DNA of 64,000 nt, taken from positions 2,976,001 through 3,040,000 of the forward strand of contig JAECYW010000007.1 of the NCBI GenBank assembly GCA_023014335.1, written 5' to 3'. Made by a program: the position numbers and the translations under genes. Shown in pieces: positions 11,741-24,099 of this stretch. Numbering within the stretch: position 1 is the first letter of the stretch; the number at the start of each line of letters is the position of its first letter. The stretch comes from Galerina marginata. Lineage: Eukaryota > Basidiomycota > Agaricomycetes > Agaricales > Galerinaceae. A model generated the notes under the pieces. That model searched no databases and was not told where the DNA came from. It was given only the letters and a program-made list of their open reading frames with translations.

Positions 11741-14700
11741 ACCCTGGAAGGCACGAGCATAAGCTCATCGGCGTAATGTTAAGGGAAAAATTTAGACTTA
11801 AGGCAGATTTTCGTTAAAAAGGAAGGTCTCTGGAACCAAGAGCAAGAAGGAGGGGGGAAGGAGATGGCTAGGGTCAGTCTGGAACGCATAACAGATGGAG
11901 AACAAGTCCAATACGCTAAGGGTGGTCAACGATCTTCGGTACATGGACACCGACTGGCGTCGCAGAGTTAGATTGATGTTGATCGTTGATTAGCAGCGGA
12001 CTGCGTTCTCTATAAGTTGCACGGGCCATCGAGTCGGTTCTGTTTGACTCGAACAGAACCACAATGAGGTCCATTGCCTTGAAGGTGAGGTTAAATAATC
12101 GAACAAAAAGTGAGCACGGGGGTATCTGAATCAGAACGAAACGGGAATAAGAGAGAGCGTTTATCGTTTTTCTTTCGGGGGAGCAGTAATAGGGTTACTC
12201 ACCCTGCGTTTCAGTGGGAAATGAATGAGAGATATGGATGGAGCCTGAGAAAGTAGCAGAGGCAACTCACCGGCGCAATGTTATGGGTAGACATTCAAAC
12301 GCATTCGCTGGAAAGGAGTGTTTGAGCGAGTCTGAAGACTGAGAGGGCGGATGTAAAATGCGGTAGGAGGCTTGAGAGAGGTTGTAGGCCATACCTGAAA
12401 AGCTTTGGCGGGGTGGTCTTGATTTGCAGAGGTGATGCTTGCTGTTAGCAAGCGGACGATGCATGGGCCAGCACAATGGGTCGGAAAGAGAACATGAACG
12501 TTGTGTAAGCGAGTTTCGAAGAAGGAAGGAAGGTAGGAAGATGCAGATCCAGTCGAGAGCATGAGCACGTTGCCTCCCTTCTCAATACGAATCATAGAGG
12601 TGAGGGCTTGTTACTGGGAAGAATAAGTTTCGATGAAAGGCGAATGCGATCCATTGAGCTCACTCTGAGATTAGTGGAACAAAAAGTGAGCACGGGGGTA
12701 TTAGAATGAAGCGGGAATAGTGAAAAGCGATTGAAAAGACCACGAGGACCAACAAGCGTTTTCTGGGAGGAAAACTAGAAGGAAATGGGAAGGAGGTGGG
12801 TAAAGCCAGCTGGGAACGCACAAGCAAATGGAGAGCGAATTCCACCACCTGGAGGAAAAAAGCAACGATCTTCACCACATGGACACCAAGTGGCGTCGCA
12901 GGGGTTGGAATGATCGTTCGAGTAATACAAGCAGCGGGCTTCGTTCTCGGTCAGTTGAGCGCGCCCGGATGTGGGTATACGAGAGGAATGAAACAAGAAG
13001 GGGTCTCGGTTCTGTTTGAAATAACACTGCGACCTGGCAATCATTGTGGGAATTATATTGAGTCGGCCTTCGGCATTGCCACATGGACGTCGTGGTCCTC
13101 TCCTTTTCACATCAACGTCCATCTTCTTCAAGTTCTTGGCCTTCCTGTGTCTACGCTTTCGAATTGTTGGTGCTTTCTCTTCTGCTATGGTGGATGCTCA
13201 GCAAAGGTACGCGTTTCCTTATGACGTATGTTCGTTCGTTCCTTGAAGGCTTGCTGACGTTGACGATGTCGATTTAGGCTCTGAGATTTGAGGCTTCAGA
13301 CGCGTCGTTTGGGTGTACAGATCATTGTGAGTTCTACGTGTTAAGAGGCACGATCTATCTATCTATCGGAGCGCGATTTTCCCGATTTCCCAATCGTTTC
13401 ATCATACTGACTGACATGTCACAGCTCTCGTCTCCCGTGAGCATCCACACAACATTGGAGGTTCGAACTAAGGTATTTCTTCGATATTTTCTCGTGATCC
13501 ACTTGGTCATTGCAGGTATTTTCACCACGTTTAGCTATCTTCGCCGCTGGACACGTTTTTTGGACAAAGGAAGTGGGGCCCGGTGGTGTTGCGTCTAACA
13601 ATTGAAGCTAAAGGTGCGTATCATCTCCAGTTTGGGTTTGTTCCTTTATTAATAACGGTCCAGGATGGACATCTTTCTAGGTTCTCGCAAGGCGCGCTGG
13701 CCATTCTCCATTGACCAGGAGGGTCGATAAGACGTCTGGCTCTCGTTATATCATTGAGACGGTGAGTCTCTTTTGAACCTTTTGCTACCTTTCTTCCTAC
13801 TAATCAGCGTTGTTATTGTATAGATTCTCTCCTCCTTTGGACGGGCGCTGCATGTTCAACAAAGAAACCGACCTTGTCCGATGGAGGTATGTCTCGTATT
13901 TTCGTTCAGTGCCGCGCTCATTCGCTTTCGTCAACTTTGAGAAAACTCCATGACGTATCTGATCACGATTGCCCTCTTCACCCTGACCCGCCTTTACACA
14001 AGCACCAAACGTTGAAGGTAAGCGCATATACCCATCGTGCGCTCGGATGGTCGGTCATAACCCCTTTCTTCTTCTAAGTTCTCCACCTGCCATCTCCTAT
14101 CTGGCTAAACCGCCCCGCTTGCACAGCTGCATTAACATCACCCCTCCGCATCACGCTTCCTTGTTTCGCATCCTGTTTTCGCGCAGGCGCAGGCGCTCGT
14201 GCTCGAACTGGGATGCTAGCGGTGGATTGTCTCTGTTCGCAGTTTAAGGCTCTTTTTCTCCCTAGCTTCTGGTGGTCATCGGAGCTCGGCGTGGTCGATC
14301 GTCGACATTGGTAGTGATGGGTATCGCGGACGCACGTTGTCTGCGGCGAGGAATTGGGATTGGTCCCAGGATTAGTCCCAGGATTATCCGTGCCTATGTT
14401 CCTGCGAAATATTGTTTGATTTTCGGTTCGACTAGTTTTTTTTCTTGTGATCTTACCGTCTGACTTTTAACCCGTAGAACTCCTATGAAGGCTTTATGAC
14501 GTGTCATTGAAGACCGTCGCCTTCGTCGCCATGGTCTGCCTAAATAATAATTCCAGAGCACCGAACATTTGAAGGTAAGCGCATATATTCATCGTCCTTC
14601 TCCCTTAAATGCTTAGTTCTCCTCCCCATTTCCAGGTCCGACTCCCGCAGTATAAGTATTGTTCCATACATGCCTTCCATCTATCTTCCCGCCCGCTTAC

Positions 14701-15700
14701 ATGGCTGCACGTCAATTAGCTCTCGGCTCTGCAGTTCCTCGTTTGGCGTCCTGCTTTCGAGCAGGCGGCGGTTGGGATCGGGCCAAAATGCTGGTTCCTA
14801 GGATATCTTCTGCTGTCTCGCTCTAGGTGTTGCTGAAGCTGCAACGTGTGTACTCTAACCTTCATTTGCAATTCATCCCGTCAACTCTGTGGTTAACGGT
14901 ATCAAGGGCGTACTGGAGGCGGTGACTGGGAATTCGGATGAGTCTCAGGATTACCGCTTCTGTGTGAATGTTTTGGTTATAAAAGTTCGTTTTCGTCTTA
15001 CTCCTACCCTAGGTGTTGATCTGACTTGTAGAGTAAAGTTTCTTGGGGCGAGGGATTCAGATTAGACCCAGAATTACCCGCTCTTTCTACTTCCCTGCGA
15101 AATATTGCTCGAGCGTGGGCTGGATCGGTTCGGCCTCCTCTTCCTCTTACCTTCTTATTCTCGTTGTTGCCGTTTCCAATGTGTATTTCCCAGGAGGCCC
15201 TAGTGCGTTTCTCAAGCCCAACATCCGACTCCTTGATATCGTCGCAAGCAGAAGTGATGGTCTGGTGTATGTTCATTTCTCCAATCTTTTCTAAGTCTAC
15301 CACTGATATTATCGTAGATTCCGTGATGGCTTCAACGTGAACCCCTGTAGTGTTAACTGGCAACCACTTTCCTGGTGGTTAACGAATGGCCAAGTCAGTC
15401 ATCTACCATCTGCGTTCTATTCATTCCGTTCTAATTTTTGGATTGGAAGGACCGGGGTGAGCGACGATGGTGATTTTTCAGATAAGTGAAGATGATCAGT
15501 ACCGTTTCACAGTCGCCTACCTCCGGAGCAAGAAAACCTTCTCCTCTTTCGGACCTGGCAGCGACCCAAATGACGACCCGAGCGGATGTTGACCAACCGT
15601 GGCGACTCCATTTTATGTTGGTTGGGACCGATAGCGGTATGGTTGGCAGTGGTGCGCAAAGGGTTACTTTATCAACCAGATGAGCTATCATCTTCGAATG
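11740..15700 (+). repeat. R repeat, copies 2 and 3, with internal duplications
   Basis: R landmarks occur first near 11,745-12,060 ('gaaggcacgag', then the core near 11,948) and again, more completely, at 12,790-13,420 (core near 12,888, 'gtgggaattatattgagtcggcc' homology near 13,050, 'gctatggtggatgctcagc' at 13,186). Downstream exon-like pieces follow: a segment ending GAGACG before GTGAGT near 13,760, a segment ending ATGGAG before GTATGT near 13,883, and a segment ending GTTGAAG before GTAAGC near 14,017. The last type is duplicated near 14,570 (ACATTTGAAG before GTAAGC). Frames are broken by stops and indels, so I treat the whole as remnants of a multi-exon gene family, not as working genes. 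No TE protein domain is visible. Confidence 0.55.
12281..12595 (-). pseudogene. Minus-strand coding-like segment inside R, unknown
   Basis: An open frame of about 100 codons ('GGNVLMLSTGSASSYLPSFF'). The homologous DNA at about 7520-7725 stays open in the same minus-strand frame ('GRISAYALGWRSLPVVFFES') with similar hydrophobic spacing. This may be a decayed exon of a gene antisense to R, or simply shared repeat DNA. Without a start, splice context or domain it cannot be called a gene. Confidence 0.25.
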
Positions 15701-16448
15701 TAAGTATTGTCACCGTCTATTGAGATCGTACGTAGCTACTTAGTTAAAGTAACGATACGATTCAGCAGGGCAGTGAATACCTAAACTGAGTACTTAAGTT
15801 CACACGAAGTTTGGGGAAAGTAAGAATGGATTTGAAAGGATACAGACTCTCTCGATGTGGGGAGTCTTTATATACAGTTTGTAAAATACTATTTACATGT
15901 GATAATCATAGAAAACATAGTCTACATAAATCTAGATACGGGGAGAAAGCGATGGCCGACGAGGTGAGGAGTCGGGCATGACTCGATACACCCGGACTGG
16001 GCGGACCGTACTCGGCCTTCGGGCTTGTACGTTCTCAACACCGTACGCGTCTTGAAATACTAACGTTTCCTGGCTCAGATTCTGACGGTCAAAGGGCAAC
16101 TCTTTTTAGCGTGATCGTCGGAGTAGAATTCTTTAACATCTTCTGATGCGATGTATCAATGCACCCCATCTCCAAAGTGAATTTGCGCTCTGCCTACATC
16201 CGCGGATCTTTCTCGTAGCATGACGACTCCACCCCATCTGCTATTTTATCAACGGTGCATATATTCAAGACATTGAACCAAGGACGGCACCCTGTTACGG
16301 CTACGAGTGCTTGAGGCTCGAAAGTCAGAAATTGTGCCTTTACATGGAATGTACGAGGTTCATATGGAAAACTGACTAAAAAGAAAAGAACCAAAACTAC
16401 TACATTATCATGAAAGTGGCGCGTAGAGTGCATAGCTCGTCTCATTAA
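15701..16448. other. Intergenic between R and seven-helix gene A1
   Basis: I see no gene. The segment about 16,270-16,440 is the 3' flank of the minus-strand gene A1 and resembles the flank of its duplicate near 26,230-26,360. Confidence 0.35.
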
Positions 16449-17501
16449 TTAAATGTGTGATATTATTGACAAATTAGAAATGACGAGAACTGTGCCGCGA
16501 GGGTCATCTGGCGTGGTTCGAGCTCGAATGGGCACATTAACAGGGCCATTTTTGAGGCCGTCCACTTTTGCGTGTTCGGCTCGCGCTTTCAGGGCTTGCA
16601 AGCACCATACAACCTGAAATTTCAAAATCAGATTTACACCTAAAGCCATGAAGAAGGTTCGTGCTCAGCTCACGTAGATATGTGGGGAAAGGTGGAGAGC
16701 GATGATAGAAGCGCTGGTGTGCGAAAATGTCAGTACAACTTGTGCCACACTGGTCAGCGCTATAATGCTGCCGCAGTTGACGGCTAGCTCAACCTGTGTA
16801 AACCACTGTATCCCGCTAAATTTTAAATTGGGGTGAACTTCCGACGAGGCGCAGAGAAAGAAGTTTGTAAAGTAGAGGAGAATATTGACGATGGAGGTCA
16901 AATTCGGGACGATAGGGTAATTATCCGGTTGCAATAACTTTGACTGCATAAAGAAAAGGATTCCCCCGCCTGTAGAGACGATTAGAGTAGAAATTGACTA
17001 GGGAAATGAAACAAGTAACATGCAAACAGATGATGAAGCCAGAAGAGTGAGAAACCCCAATATCATGTCTCGTGAACGACTTGATCTACCATTGGTCAGG
17101 CGAGTACAGTTCCATATCTAGATGCAGAACGCGGTGAGATAAATTAGACAACAACAGAGTTCTCCTACCATAATCCCATTTACTCCCCATATCGTGAATG
17201 GGAGAGACAACGGGACACCAAGTTCAATGAGAAGTAACCCTGGATATGAATCTTGACTTCTCGGAAAAGATACAAGAACGGAGGTGATTCCTTGCAATAT
17301 CGCCGCGGTGCTTAAGAGGATGGACGTTATGGTGAATCCAAACTGCAGATATTGTGCACCTTTTGGTTGAGTTCTTGACTTCTTGGGGAGTAGCGGGGGG
17401 GAGATCGTTATGAGACTGCCGTAAAGCATGCCTGAGAAGATTACAGCATAGACTTGTGGTTCATAGTAACGATAGCTCTCCCGACCCCATATATAAGCCA
17501 T
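16449..17501 (-). CDS. Seven-helix membrane protein, family A, copy 1
   Basis: Starts at the ATG at 17501 (MAYIWGRESYRYYEPQVYA); an upstream in-frame TTG is not needed. Stop at 16449. Exon 1 (17169-17501) contains three hydrophobic helices and ends after 'FTIWGVNGIM' at a GTAGG donor. A short exon and then the exon beginning GGILFFMQSK follow, and the last exon begins VVWCLQALKARAEHAK. The C-terminal tail has the pattern 'RTTPDDPRGTVLVIS'. Seven hydrophobic segments overall. The exon plan and the tail motif resemble the large Agaricomycete families of unknown-function seven-helix proteins (DUF6534-like); that assignment is from memory of family style, not a search. It is paired with gene B1 on the same strand, and the pair is duplicated at 26.4-29.1 kb. 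Confidence 0.65.
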
Positions 17502-18055
17502 GTTTTGAGGATGAGGCAACTTTGAAGGATGGAGAATTTATCACAAATTCGACTACAGTCAGGTCTAATATAGCGGAGGTGAGTAGCCCTACACGACTTG
17601 ACAGTTCCAAGGCATTTGATGGCAAGGGATAATTAAGACGCACGGAACGCCTGTTACATGTTACCTCTGCTTGTTTCATACTTACGATCATGCGACAAAA
17701 TGATTAGGTGGGAGATGGGCCGTTGCTGGGCCAACCACAGATGCCATCAGTGGTTGTGCGCGGTAGCATGCTGGTGCATTTATTGTTTGATTGCATCCCC
17801 TGAAAAGCGCAGCAATATGATTCCGCCTGCTCGACACGTCTGCGAGCTAAGGGTTTTGAGGCTTGGATGTACACCGTGTTAGATTACTCCAGCGGTTGGT
17901 GGCAATTTAAAACACTCGTTGTTTATTTAAGCGCCTATGAGCAGGAGTATGCCTTAATAATAGTCCACTAAGGTAAATTCGTAGTTCCAAACTCCTCGCT
18001 TGAGGCGGATCGCTCTAGGCCTGAGATAGGCTACCAGTAAGATTTTTGCAGCTGA
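17502..18055. other. Intergenic between A1 and B1
   Basis: Holds the 5' flank of A1 and the 3' flank of B1, both minus strand. The equivalent segment of the duplicate (27,428-27,871) shares blocks such as 'gactacagtcaggtctaat'. I see no further gene. Confidence 0.4.
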
Positions 18056-19229
18056 TCATGAGAGTGCAGTTAATCCACCATCGCGCCCTAATGATCGTTG
18101 GTGGTTGAACTCTAGAGTATTGAGACGTGATCTGATCTCAGAATTTGGAAGAATAGTCGTCACTCGACCCTGGGCGACTCGATAAATAATTACGAATGGG
18201 GATATGACCTTAACAGCATAGAGGGACTCACAAGATGAGAGCGTTGAAAAGAAGAAAAAGGCTGAAGGTTTGCTTACACATATGTGAGGAAGTAACAACA
18301 ACGCAGTAGATGCGACACTGGCTGTCAAGGTGGCTCTCTGAGCCGTAGTGGCGTGGGCGTAGAGAAAGTTGGCAACGACTGCCACCGTGGCGTTCACAAT
18401 GATTAACGAGGCAGAATCTACGCAGATTATCATAATCGTTGTATATAGTGATGCATGCCCCACTCCAAGAACTTTGTGAAGATAGTGTTGATGATACAGG
18501 AGACGTCCAATAATTAAGCCGGCCAAGATAGAATTGACAACAGGGGTTATAAGGAGGTCAATGGTCGCTGTTCCAGTGCCGACATCGAGCCATAACAATG
18601 ATCCTGTCAGTCCATCCAGATCTGCCAATTTTTCACTAAAGAAGAGGATTCCACCTCCTTTCATAACAATCAATTGAAAAAAATCGGATTAGGAAATGGC
18701 CAGGATCTGGTTTCATAAACGAACCTACCCAATGACCCGGTCGAAATCAAACTAAGAACGCACAACAGAAAGACTCGAGCGACTTTGGATGTGTCTTGAT
18801 AAAGAACCACACAACGCCAGAGCTTCGTTACCCAAACCAGTCAATATTATTAATCTTCGTAACCTAGGTTTTGCTCACCATAAATCCATCGGCCCCCCAA
18901 ATTGTGAAAGGCAACATCAACGGAATATAGGCGTCAAGCAGAAGGTTCGCAACGTTCCATGGTGTTGGCGCATTGGTCAGAATTTGACGGCGAATGTTGG
19001 GCAATTTTATCACCATCGACACTGTGCTCATCGACGACATGGTTATAATGTAAATGACGAGGATCCACCGCATTCGACGAGAATAAATGTGTTTGGTCTT
19101 GATTACAAGCCAGATGCATTTCCCCGTTAACGCGAGGACAATACCATATGCAATTGCTGATATTGCAACGCCCAAGAAGATGTCTGGAGAGAGATCTAGG
19201 TCTGGAGTGGGATCATAGGTCGTGGACAT
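18056..19229 (-). CDS. Seven-helix membrane protein, family B, copy 1
   Basis: Starts at the ATG at 19229 (MSTTYDPTPDLDLSPDIF) and stops at 18056. The first exon carries two or three helices and ends at 'IWGADGFM' with a GTGAGC donor. A short exon beginning LWRCVVLYQDTSK and an exon beginning GGILFFSEKLADLDG follow. The last exon begins near 18,212 and ends 'SLGRDGGLTALS'. Seven hydrophobic segments can be counted. The exon layout, and the 'IWGADG'/'GGILFF' motifs at the same places as in gene A, show that A and B are related paralogues. No enzymatic motif is visible. The second copy at 27,872-29,069 preserves all exons, which supports the model. Confidence 0.65.
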
Positions 19230-19559
19230 TTTTGGAGGACAGGATAAGGGAAACAAAACGAGGTACTTATAAATGACAAAAGAGTTGCTGCTCCCCTGAA
19301 GAGTACAACTGCCAACGAGGAATGATATCTTGACTATCAGTCTTTCTGATGTATCAAGTTTGAAACCAGAATAAAAGAGTATTAGCTTCAATGCAAGGTC
19401 CTCTTCTTCCAACCGAACGCGTGGGTGTTCGGGAAGTACAGTTTATCCTATTTTGAATTTATCGACCAATGAAATTTACTTCGCCGCTTCCGTTGATTTC
19501 ACTAGTTCCGTATTGAACCTTGAGTAGAAATTGATTTTCAGTCAATGATTGTTGCGAGC

Positions 19560-22084
19560 CACGTAGGAGAGCTGTGATCCGTGCAACCATCATTTTTGAA
19601 CGAGTCCGCGGAGGGTCATTTCGGACCTTACAAACAGATGGAGAGCGACCCCCAACGGATTGTCACCAATTATCTTCAGCACATGGATACCGAGTGACAT
19701 CGCAGGGGTTGGATAGATCGTTGGGGCAATCGGAGCAGTGGCGCGCTCTCGGTGAGTTGCATGATGCAAGAAATGGTCATGTTATCTTAGAGATAAGATT
19801 ACGTCATCGTGTGAGAGCAGCTCGGCTGCCCTCGGCATTGCCATCGTGACGCGTTCACCTTGTCCAACGCTTTCCTGTTCAGGGTGCTTTTCCTTCTGCC
19901 ATGGCTGATGCTAGGTAAAGGTATGGGTTTTTTGAGGTTTATTCTTCAGGACTTTGTTCGTTCCGTGTATAATGATTGGCCAGGTGCCGGGACACATACT
20001 ACGGCAGACTGCATCGTTCTGGATGTACTACTACGATAGCTCTACGAAAGCTCTACGGCGTCTAGAAGCGAGATCTGCCCTCCTCGGTGTGTAATGTTCC
20101 GAATTCTCCCCCTCTTTTCCGTATGTCACAGCTTTCACTTCCCGCAGAACGTGTCACGGTGTCGGTTGGAGGGCCTTTACTACAGCTGGAAGAGGGGCTT
20201 ATGGGTTTCATCCTTGCATACAATAAGTAACAGTGAGTATCATTCCACGACTTCGCTTTGTTCCTTCTTCTGACGAACCAGCATTGTTCAGGCATCTCTT
20301 ATCTTTTGGACGAAGTGCCGAGTGATCCAACAAAGTACCCAACGTTGTCTGGTGGAGGTATGTCTTATATTCCTATTTATTCATGCGTTCATTCGCGCTC
20401 CTTAGCTCTGAGCTAGTATGATATCTCTGTCAAGATCCTCGCCATCGTCAGCCTGAGCTGCCTAAACTCCAAGCGCCAGACATTTGACGGTAAGCCCAGA
20501 TATTTATCAGGATTGTTCATCAATTCCTGATTCTTTCTTTCTTCCAGGCCTGAATGCCGCTCTACTCGTACAAGTACTACTTAACACTCGTTTGCCATTG
20601 ACCATCGACCATTTACTGCGCCACCTGCACGGCTGATTCAACGTCATTGCACGTCGACTGCGGCACGGAATTTGGACCAATCCCCGAAGTACTCGCTCTC
20701 CATACGTCTTAGCAAAATATTAGTCAAGTTTCTGTTGGATTGGTTCATTCATTCTTGGGTCTCACCTTCGCTCTTACCGACTTACAATGTGTAGAATTTC
20801 TTCTGAGGCTTACGGCCGACTGAACCAATCTCCATGTAGTTTCTCTATGGTTCGGTATAAGCTCGCTGTATGTTCCTTTCTCACATCTTAGTTCTGCCAA
20901 AAAAACTGATCTCGATATCGTTGTAGGTGCCTTTAATCTTCATCTGTCATTCGGAGCACGTCGAGGTCAAGGGTGTTAGTTTTTCTTTACTCAGACCTAC
21001 CAGTGGGATATTGTCACGACTTTTTGTTGTAATTATTAACGGTTCGTTTGCATTTCATTCACCTTCGTTGTTTTGACTTACGATGATTCGCCCTGAAGAA
21101 CTATCGTGCTGCTCAACATCCAATTCCGTTGGCATCGTCGCTGGAAGCGAGACTGTGAGTTTTTTGGGGATGGCCGATCCACACAGCCATATGAACTTCA
21201 ACATAGGTTTGACTGAACCAACGTCCGCCGCAGCATTCGTGAAGATTGGTACGTTAGTTTCGTCTTAGTTCAGAGGACTAACATTGGATAGTAATGTAGC
21301 TTATAAGATTGCCTCTGCCACGAAAGATAACATGTGAGCGGACCAGCCCCGGCTAGAGTTGCATGACGGACGAGCGGGTTAGTTACTTACTATTATGTTA
21401 TCTATTTATTTCCGTTCTGACCTTTTTTGACCGACAGGACTGGTCTGAGCAAGGTTGAGCAGGTTCAGATAACGAATGGCGTCCAGCCCGCTATGGAGAT
21501 CGCGGTCGCTACAGCACCAACTCGAATGAGACGTCCTCTGGCGGCCTGGCGGCCAAGCCGTGTGCTGCTTTTCCCGTCCGTCGGAATTGCTAGATCCTCA
21601 ACGTATGCAATTTAAAACATGATTCAACTTACTTTGTTCGAAGATGAACTAACTGCGACACCTTTTGGGGAAATATTTCTCAGATGAAGTGCTCGCACTG
21701 CTCGACTGGGTCGTTGACGTTGTCCATGTGTTTCTTAAGGAACATGACCCCTGCTAGCCTTTATATGTCGATACAAAGTTACGCTCGTTTGTCTGCCTAC
21801 TACTCCTTTTAGCATGGAAAACTGTGAGTTTCACCTGTTGCTGATCCCCGCTATCCAGGTGACACCTGATACCGTATGAACGTTCCTCTTGGCGGTTATG
21901 TTTAGACAGAACTTTGAGCGACTTTGAGCGACTATGTGCTTTTGACAGGAGGAACGGCTGCCTAAGTCTGCCACCATCAGCGAGGAAGTTCCGACATTGC
22001 GAGATCACACTGACAAGCATCTGCTTAGCAGGAGGTATAAAGTGTTCAGGGGATGGGGTTTGTATCGTCACCGTTCTTACACAG
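19560..22084 (+). repeat. R repeat, copy 4, directly upstream of the CBM1 gene
   Basis: The R core is near 19,692 ('gagtgacatcgcaggggtt'), followed by 'ttatcttagagataagatt' near 19,784 and 'gccatggctgatgctagg' near 19,899. An exon-like piece at about 20,292-20,356 reads cleanly in one frame (ISYLLDEVPSDPTKYP) between a TTCAG acceptor and a GGTATGTC donor. A later one near 20,410-20,490 reads YDISVKILAIVSLSCLNS before GTAAGC. Both have homologues at the same relative positions in other R copies. The rest is interrupted. R appears to be an old multi-exon gene whose 3' end lies close to the CBM1 gene. Confidence 0.5.
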
Positions 22085-22468
22085 ATGAGACTTGCAACTG
22101 GTCTCCTCGTTTTTTCCCTTTCTTTCAGGTCAACCCTCTCACAATCGCCAATTTATGGCCAATGCGGAGGTGAAGGCTGGACGGGCAGCTTGAGTGAGTC
22201 TGCGTCCTGTCCCGACATACTAAAAGAGGTTGAAATTCGTTCTCGCTCAGACTGCGTGGCCGGTTCTACCTGCGAATCTCTGAGTCCATACTATTCACAG
22301 TGTCTCCCCAGTGGCGCGGGAGGCGTTGTAGTGGGCTGCACAACTGTCTTCGATTGCTACAACACTGGCTGCTCAACGGGATATGCCCGTTGCGATTTAC
22401 CAAAGTGTGAAAATGGTCAATGCTCGACTCCTACGTGTGTTAAGATTCCACTTGCGTGCCCAGCCTGA
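22085..22468 (+). CDS. Small secreted protein with fungal-type cellulose-binding module (CBM1)
   Basis: Two exons, 22085-22193 and 22251-22468, with a 57-nt GTGAGT...CTCAG intron, give 108 aa. Residues 1 to about 20 form a secretion signal (MRLATGLLVFSLSFRSTLSQ). Residues about 21-56 match the CBM1 pattern: 'YGQCGGEGWTG', then 'CVAGSTC', then 'YYSQCLPS'. This supplies the four conserved cysteines and the aromatic residues that contact cellulose in this family. The intron falls inside the CBM1; reading through it would insert about 19 codons and destroy the motif, which supports the splice. The remaining roughly 50 residues form a second cysteine-rich segment without a recognised domain and no attached enzyme, so this is a stand-alone binding or effector-like protein. 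A truncated relative lies at 30,976. Confidence 0.8.
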   Translation: MRLATGLLVFSLSFRSTLSQSPIYGQCGGEGWTGSLSESASCPDILKEVEIRSRSDCVAGSTCESLSPYYSQCLPSGAGGVVVGCTTVFDCYNTGCSTGYARCDLPKCENGQCSTPTCVKIPLACPA

Positions 22469-22589
22469 GTGAGTTCGACTTCAATTTGGAATTTTGCTTG
22501 AGAGGTTGAACTGAGTTTATGAATTTTCTTTCTTTTTTAGTGAACGAAATTGCTTTTGCTTCCTTTTTGCGAGTCATATGCCCCGTGCC

Positions 22590-23830
22590 ATCAAAGACAT
22601 TGGTGGACATCAGTGGTCACCAATGGACACTGGTGACTATCGTTGGACATTGGTGGTGGGTAATAGAGATTGGTGGGTATCACATAACACGATTAGATAA
22701 TGTATTCCGGCGACGTGCGGCGGAGACTAAAAAGTATATCATGCGCCCACCAATGGCTACCGTTGCACACCATCGAATGCCATTGGAACAGAAATATCCT
22801 CGGCGTTTTATCCTGGCGTTCAACGCGTTATTCGCAGGTATTTTACCCTTTTATTGTATAATTTCCGGCGTTCTCTACGCTATTTACACCCTTCTGTATT
22901 GTCGTCTACATTTAGTGATCAGAAATTCCAGTATCCTTTGAATTCTCGCTACTTAGTTTCTAAACGTTGCCTTCTTGCCTCCGTCGTTTGCAACGTCCTC
23001 AAACTTCGTTCACCGCCACCTCCGTCATCAGTTGAGGGAAAAAATTATAAAGAAAGGTTGATGGCCGAGCCAATCCGAGCCAATGGTGTGCCGGCGCCAA
23101 GTTAGGCGGGCGCTTATTCACGAACACTGTAAATTAGTAATGTTCGTTTACTCACTTCCTCATACAGGAACTTTCTATTTTATAGTTTTCTTTTACCTAG
23201 TATGTTCTAGATAACAAGTACATAGATATATAAACCCTCTAATTAAGAATAGAAGAGTCTAATTACTGTTTTTACCGACGCTGCGCACAATAGAATTTGG
23301 GTTACCAATGTAGTTCAGTGACATGCAGTGGATATCATCAAGGATATTCATTAAAAGGCGATGATAATCACCGGAATTCTGAGCAAACTGCCTCAATATC
23401 CGATGTTATTCATTAGATAGGGAGCAAACTCTGCTGTTGGACATTGTATTTCAATAGAATTCTGATGTATCCTACTGGATATCTAACGGGTTTCCACTGA
23501 TGAACACTGGTGCTCTGCCTAATCACTAATAGAGTTCAATGGACGCAAAATTTGGAGAACCAGCGGACACCAACGGAGTTCAACGGATGCGACACTCGGA
23601 GCACCAGTGGAAGTCGATGGATGTGATAATTAATGTACATTGTACGACAGTGACTATTACCCGCTTCCATTGTGATCAGATAGGCAACACTGATTTCCAA
23701 TGGTTGTGTAAATTTGTTACATGGTTTCCATTGCTCGCCAATGGTTCTCAACAGATACACGGGTGGCCTCCGTTGGAAATCAGCGGTGTCCATTGAAGTC
23801 CGATGGCATTGCCACCTCGGCGCATATTAC
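22590..23830. repeat. Region rich in CCAATGG/TGGACA motifs
   Basis: Between 22,600 and 22,680, and again between 23,500 and 23,820, TGG and CCA words recur every few bases (accaatgg, caatggacac, ccattgg and similar). The second block opens with 'ttcaatggac' (near 23,534) and closes with its complement 'gtccattgaa' (near 23,787), giving a short inverted border. No protein is encoded convincingly; open frames exist on both strands simply because stops are rare. It may be a decayed minisatellite or the remains of a small inverted-repeat element. Confidence 0.35.
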
Positions 23831-24099
23831 TGCTTTTTGCTGATTTGATTCCATAGTTCTAGTTGTCGTACTGCGAAGGATTGTATCTCAAACCTTGCCG
23901 CGAGATCGACCTACTAATCTCCCTACTCCTCTCATCCACTATGGACTGCATTTTCAAGGCATGGAAGTCGCGGCTTATAACTTAGCTCTCTTGTTGACCT
24001 CGTTTGTCTGGACAATCCATTATTTAACCGACTAATCTGCCTAGCCTCGAGGAGAAGCTAAAAGACAGAGTGACGAGTTAACATAAGAACTCGGATCAA

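Noticed and set aside
15043..15294. 83-codon plus-strand frame with hydrophobic segment
   Set aside because: It falls within a degenerate R copy, and the equivalent region in other copies is not open in the same frame.
23536..23796. Overlapping 85-codon frames on opposite strands
   Set aside because: They come from stop-poor CCA/TGG-rich DNA and are not reverse-complement identical; no coding evidence.
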